Shown piece by piece: positions 62,201-64,000 of a stretch of 64,000 nucleotides of DNA. The notes below the pieces were generated by a model, which did not search any database, was not told the DNA's origin, and was given only the letters and a program-made list of their open reading frames with translations. A program made the position numbers and the translations under genes. Within the stretch, counting starts at the first letter, position 1, and each line of letters begins with the position of its first letter. The stretch comes from Todiramphus chloris collaris (taxonomy: Eukaryota > Chordata > Aves > Coraciiformes > Alcedinidae), in NCBI GenBank assembly GCA_025345505.1, contig JANVCC010000146.1, forward strand, positions 3,582,345 to 3,646,344, written 5' to 3'.

Positions 62201-62719
62201 AGTGCAGGCAAACCTCCCCCCACCTCCTAACAGGCTGACAATGCATTTTCTCACTCTTGTGCAGTCACTTCCTCACAGCAGAAACCACCTAGCTAGCATT
62301 AATGCCTCACTTGCTCAGATTTATACTCTACAATCCTCATCAATGGCTTTTCTCTACCTACCTTTTGGGTTTTTTCTAATGTATTAGCTCTGCAATGTTG
62401 CACAGCACCATCTGCAGAAGCAGGAAATGGTATTTTGCCTTGGACACCACAAGTATTATGCTGCTCAGAGAACTTTTAACAGCATTAGAGGCCTGGTCTC
62501 AGACCTCCAGGTACCCATCTGAACAAGCCTGCGCTGATGGTCCAAAATTCCACCTGCTCCCTCAGCATTATCTTTTGAAAACAAAAGGCAAACATGCAAG
62601 TCACCGGCACCCGTGCCACTTACTCATCATCTTCTCGAGGCCTCTTCAGGGGTTTGGAGTCCTCTTTGGGAGACACATAAAACCCATCATCATCTGGTTC
62701 ATCTTTAATACGTGGCGGA
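39945..62719 (-). CDS. TOP1: TOP1, DNA topoisomerase I (exons 6-21 and 3' UTR)
   Basis: Nuclear type IB topoisomerase I nicks one strand through a 3'-phosphotyrosine and relaxes supercoils ahead of RNA and DNA polymerases. Sixteen exons on the minus strand encode 650 residues to a TAA at 41243-41245; all junctions keep frame. The parts in order are the end of the Lys-rich N-terminal domain with an IKDE sumoylation motif (exon 6) and the tryptophan box QKWKWW (exons 8-9). The core follows with RHDNKVTW (exon 13) and NKHLQDLM (exon 17). Then come a Lys/Glu-rich coiled-coil linker (exons 18-20) and the C-terminal domain with catalytic Tyr in SKLNYLDPR (exon 20). Compared with the recalled 765-residue human protein it is three residues shorter over this span, all in exon 8. 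Exons 1-5 (about 112 residues) lie beyond base 64000. The gene lies upstream of PLCG1 in the same orientation. Confidence 0.97.
41243..41345 (-). CDS. TOP1: TOP1 exon 21, coding part
   Basis: This last exon encodes CKKWGVPIEK-like [20 protein letters not shown] then [13 protein letters not shown] and stop TAA at 41243-41245. The C-terminal EDYEF end matches the recalled family end. The acceptor is CTCCTGCAG. Confidence 0.97.
41711..41860 (-). CDS. TOP1: TOP1 exon 20 with catalytic tyrosine
   Basis: This exon encodes [20 protein letters not shown] then [20 protein letters not shown] and YLDPRISVA. The tyrosine codon at 41737-41739 is the catalytic Tyr723 of human, in the invariant SKLNYLDPR motif. 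The exon carries the second linker helix and the start of the C-terminal domain. The acceptor is CCCCCTAG. The donor is TTG|GTAAGC. Confidence 0.97.
42435..42476. repeat. 21-bp perfect tandem duplication
   Basis: CTAACGCTAGTGACCACACC plus A occurs twice head to tail in TOP1 intron 19. Confidence 0.92.
42671..42765 (-). CDS. TOP1: TOP1 exon 19
   Basis: This exon encodes [20 protein letters not shown] then [11 protein letters not shown]. It is the charged coiled-coil linker that projects from the enzyme. The recalled human sequence is DAKVMKDAKTKK, so the tip is diverged. The acceptor is TCTCCTAG. The donor is AAAAA|GTAAGG. Confidence 0.96.
43836..43963 (-). CDS. TOP1: TOP1 exon 18
   Basis: This exon encodes [20 protein letters not shown] then [20 protein letters not shown] and SK. 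It opens the linker region. The donor is AAG|GTACCC. The acceptor is TTTCCAG. Confidence 0.97.
44671..44785 (-). CDS. TOP1: TOP1 exon 17
   Basis: This exon encodes [20 protein letters not shown] then [18 protein letters not shown]. His in NKHLQ is the recalled active-site His632. The exon closes the core domain. The acceptor is CTTCCTCAG. The donor is ATC|GTAAGT. Confidence 0.97.
45422..45490 (-). CDS. TOP1: TOP1 exon 16
   Basis: This exon is 23 whole codons, [20 protein letters not shown] then RLN, in core subdomain III. The acceptor is TTTCCTCCAG. The donor is AAT|GTAAGC. Confidence 0.97.
45720..45823 (+). mobile_element. CR1 LINE 3' tail fragment
   Basis: GTTGGACTTGATGATTTTGA, AGGTCTCTTCCAGCTGAAAC and CTATTCTATGGTTCTATCC are the CR1 3' end with its octamer tail, in sense on the plus strand. 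It is the only CR1 copy seen in the TOP1 half. Confidence 0.88.
47009..47194 (-). CDS. TOP1: TOP1 exon 15
   Basis: This exon is 62 whole codons from [20 protein letters not shown] to [14 protein letters not shown]. It is part of core subdomain III, which forms the active site with the C-terminal domain. The arginine in SIRYYN is probably the recalled catalytic Arg590. The acceptor is ATAAATGTAG. The donor is AGG|GTAAGG. Confidence 0.97.
48096..48239 (-). CDS. TOP1: TOP1 exon 14
   Basis: This exon is 48 whole codons, [20 protein letters not shown] then [20 protein letters not shown] and VALYFIDK. The final lysine appears to be the recalled active-site Lys532. The acceptor is TTCTCCGCAG. The donor is AAG|GTAAGG. 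Confidence 0.97.
49292..49436 (-). CDS. TOP1: TOP1 exon 13
   Basis: This exon encodes [20 protein letters not shown] then [20 protein letters not shown] and LNPSSRIK. The arginine in RHDNK is the recalled active-site Arg488. The start DSKIPPP differs from the recalled human DAKVPSP, a variable surface loop. The donor AAG|GTACAA is weak. Confidence 0.97.
50043..50230 (-). CDS. TOP1: TOP1 exon 12
   Basis: This exon encodes [20 protein letters not shown] then [20 protein letters not shown] and [20 protein letters not shown]. It is a core segment contacting DNA and includes the lip and hinge region. The acceptor is TTTTTCCAG. The donor is AGCAA|GTGAGC. Confidence 0.97.
51671..51793 (-). CDS. TOP1: TOP1 exon 11
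   Basis: This exon is 41 whole codons, [20 protein letters not shown] then [21 protein letters not shown]. The last residue is Gln where Leu is recalled in human. The acceptor TCCTGCAAG is an unusual AAG type. The donor is CAG|GTACCA. Confidence 0.96.
52491..52612 (-). CDS. TOP1: TOP1 exon 10
   Basis: This exon encodes [20 protein letters not shown] followed by [20 protein letters not shown], part of core subdomain I/II. The donor is AAG|GTAAGC. The acceptor is TCTTTGTAG. Confidence 0.97.
52613..55859 (-). other. TOP1 intron 9
   Basis: This 3.2-kb AT-rich intron contains one GC- and CpG-rich patch at about 54340-54530 and otherwise nothing recognised. Confidence 0.75.
55860..55975 (-). CDS. 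TOP1: TOP1 exon 9
   Basis: This exon encodes [20 protein letters not shown] followed by [18 protein letters not shown]. It is the start of the core domain and almost identical to the recalled human sequence. The acceptor is CTCTTGAAG. The donor is ATG|GTGAGTTC. Confidence 0.97.
55976..60263 (-). other. TOP1 intron 8
   Basis: This 4.3-kb intron, the largest of TOP1 in the window, holds a 25-bp minisatellite at 57731-57832 and a 16-nt A run at about 59565. No exon-like sequence was recognised. Confidence 0.75.
57731..57832. repeat. 25-bp minisatellite, four copies
   Basis: GGTAGTGGTTTAAATGGAAA plus GGAAA starts at 57731, 57756, 57781 and 57811. The third unit has a 5-bp insertion. One copy has GGCAG instead of GGTAG. 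Confidence 0.93.
60264..60361 (-). CDS. TOP1: TOP1 exon 8
   Basis: This exon encodes [20 protein letters not shown] and then [13 protein letters not shown], ending within the tryptophan cluster that joins the N-terminal domain to the core. It has 29 residues from Asp to the Gln before KWKW, against 32 in the recalled human protein. This accounts for the whole length difference in the visible protein. The acceptor is TTTTGCAG. The donor is ATG|GTAACT. Confidence 0.95.
60362..62623 (-). other. TOP1 introns 7 and 6
   Basis: The stretches 60362-61338 and 61415-62623 flank exon 7. I see no repeat or other feature in them. Confidence 0.75.
61339..61414 (-). CDS. TOP1: TOP1 exon 7
   Basis: This exon encodes [20 protein letters not shown] and then QEEEE. 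It is the Lys-rich end of the N-terminal domain, with an IKTE sumoylation-like motif. The acceptor is TTCTTACAG. The donor is GAG|GTAATG. Phases are 1 + 75. Confidence 0.95.
62624..62719 (-). CDS. TOP1: TOP1 exon 6
   Basis: This exon encodes [20 protein letters not shown] and then [11 protein letters not shown]. The IKDE motif is the recalled main sumoylation site (Lys117 in human), followed by an acidic stretch and a KRPRE nuclear-localisation-like patch. The acceptor is TTTCTGTAG. The donor is GA|GTAAGTGG. Confidence 0.95.
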
Positions 62720-64000
62720 CTACAGAAAGAAGCAAACAAAGGCAGCGATAACTTCAAAGAGGAAGTTTCATGGAAACCAGCAACAACTTAAGTTTGCAGA
62801 AAAAGGTAAGTGTGAAATGGGCATGTCTTCCAGTCCTGCAATATGCTGTCATCCTAAGACCCCACAGCCCTGAGGTGTATCACTCTCTGAACATCCAGAC
62901 AGCGTAGGAGAGAGCCAGTCAGCGTCTCTGTTTGCCATTTCTCAAGCCACACCAAGATCGATTTCCACTGCTTAGATTTCACCGTTTCTTTGAAGTTTTG
63001 AGTAAAAGCAATTGTAGCTTCCAGCACTTTCAAATAAACTCAAGACAAAACTGAAGTGCACGCGTGGGTGCAGAGCACATTATTTAGTTTCAACTCAATA
63101 TCCTTGTTCAGCCTGATAAGAAAGAAGATTATCAACTAAACAAAGATTTGAAAGCAGCTCTCCTGAATCTTTCGCACATAAATATTGAGACATGCAAAAG
63201 CCAGAAAAGGAAACAAAGATTTGGCAAAGTTAAACTGATCAGTCTCAACTGAACTTAGGCTCAACATTTTCAGCCATAATGTCCCAAGGCATCGGTAATA
63301 AGAAAGAAAAATAAGAGCGTGAGTGCAAGAGAGACTAACCCTTTAAAGAAACTTGTCATTTCTAGATTTCACAGAAGCATTTCTCTTATCTTCATAAGGA
63401 AAAGGAAGTCTCAAAGAGTCCAAAATTACATTTTGAAGCACTTAGCATTGCTCCACTCAGGTAGAAAAAGTAACTGTGCCACCTTGGGCTTTCCTATTCA
63501 TATTCAATCAGCAACTTCTACATCAAATTGACTCCGTTTCCAAGTCAACACGAGGATTGTGCAATTGGATGGAGTGGGAGAGAAAAAAAAAAAAGGGGGA
63601 AAAAAAGGTAGCATTCTGCTTTGTAGCTCACAGTCAGCAAGAGCCATCCTGGAGTCTTATTTTAGCTGGTAATACGTCCACGAAGCAGAACAAGGCAGTT
63701 TGCTCTTCCCCAGCTGTAAAGCCACTGCAGTGCTGGCAGATGCAGCTGGGGGGAATGAGATACGTGCTGCTCTAAGAAGCCATTTCTGTGGCATCACCTA
63801 TGAATAACTAAGACACAAGTCTGCAGCACATGGACAGCTGCAAAACGGCTATGAAAAAAAAGAGGTATTTGTCCCATTTAATTTATTCTCCCTCCAGGCA
63901 GACATCTAGAACTACCGTCTATTAAATTACCAGGAATTTTATCTAGTCTATTTTAACACTGAAATATTTTGCAACATTTTGTAATCGTGAGAAGTGTGAT
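62720..64000 (-). other. TOP1 intron 5 (part)
   Basis: This AT-rich stretch runs off the window. I looked for the lysine-rich upstream exons and saw none. An A-rich run lies at about 63580-63607. Confidence 0.75.

Noticed and set aside
62720..64000. TOP1 exon 5 or earlier lysine-rich exons
   Set aside because: No minus-strand Lys/Glu/His-rich coding stretch with splice sites was seen. The A-rich runs here are on the plus strand.

Overview
The window is a piece of bird nuclear genome carrying two partial protein-coding genes, both read from the minus strand. The vertebrate call rests on split genes whose exons translate with high identity to vertebrate TOP1 and PLCG1. The bird call rests on repeat content: at least eight CR1-type LINE fragments and no Alu, B1 or L1 type element that I could see. 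The species cannot be fixed from the sequence.

On the minus strand the order is TOP1 (3' two thirds, 62719 down to about 39945), then about 6.9 kb of intergenic DNA, then PLCG1 (5' end, 33059 down to 671). As I recall it, this is the same TOP1-PLCG1 order and orientation as on human chromosome 20q. TOP1 enters without its first exons. Sixteen exons (6 to 21 by recalled human numbering) are present and encode 650 residues to the stop codon: the end of the basic N-terminal domain, the core, the linker and the C-terminal domain with the catalytic tyrosine. A 3' UTR of about 1.3 kb follows, with a clear poly(A) signal. PLCG1 begins in a CpG-rich promoter region. Exons 1 to 8 (254 codons, PH domain and start of the EF-hand region) are in the window; the catalytic X/Y core, SH2, SH3 and C2 parts lie beyond base 1.

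Region by region. 1-9867 holds PLCG1 exons 8 to 3 and introns with one CR1 copy and several minisatellites. 9868-10020 is exon 2. 10021-32857 is the very long first intron, with four CR1 fragments, a CpG-dense block near 17.6-18.3 kb and an AT-rich block near 28.05-28.53 kb that looks like a candidate enhancer. 32450-33450 is the CpG-rich start of PLCG1. 33060-39945 is intergenic, with an inverted CR1 pair, a CA repeat, an unsized assembly gap inside a 23-bp minisatellite and a 40-bp triplication. 39945-64000 is TOP1, clearly more AT-rich and nearly free of CR1.

The two products act separately: TOP1 relaxes DNA supercoils in the nucleus, and PLCG1 hydrolyses PIP2 downstream of receptor tyrosine kinases. 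I found no third gene, no RNA gene and no new biological system. The findings concern non-coding structure, repeats and small exon differences. All exon boundaries were placed by hand using GT/AG sites, reading phase and recalled family sequence; phases agree at every junction within both genes.
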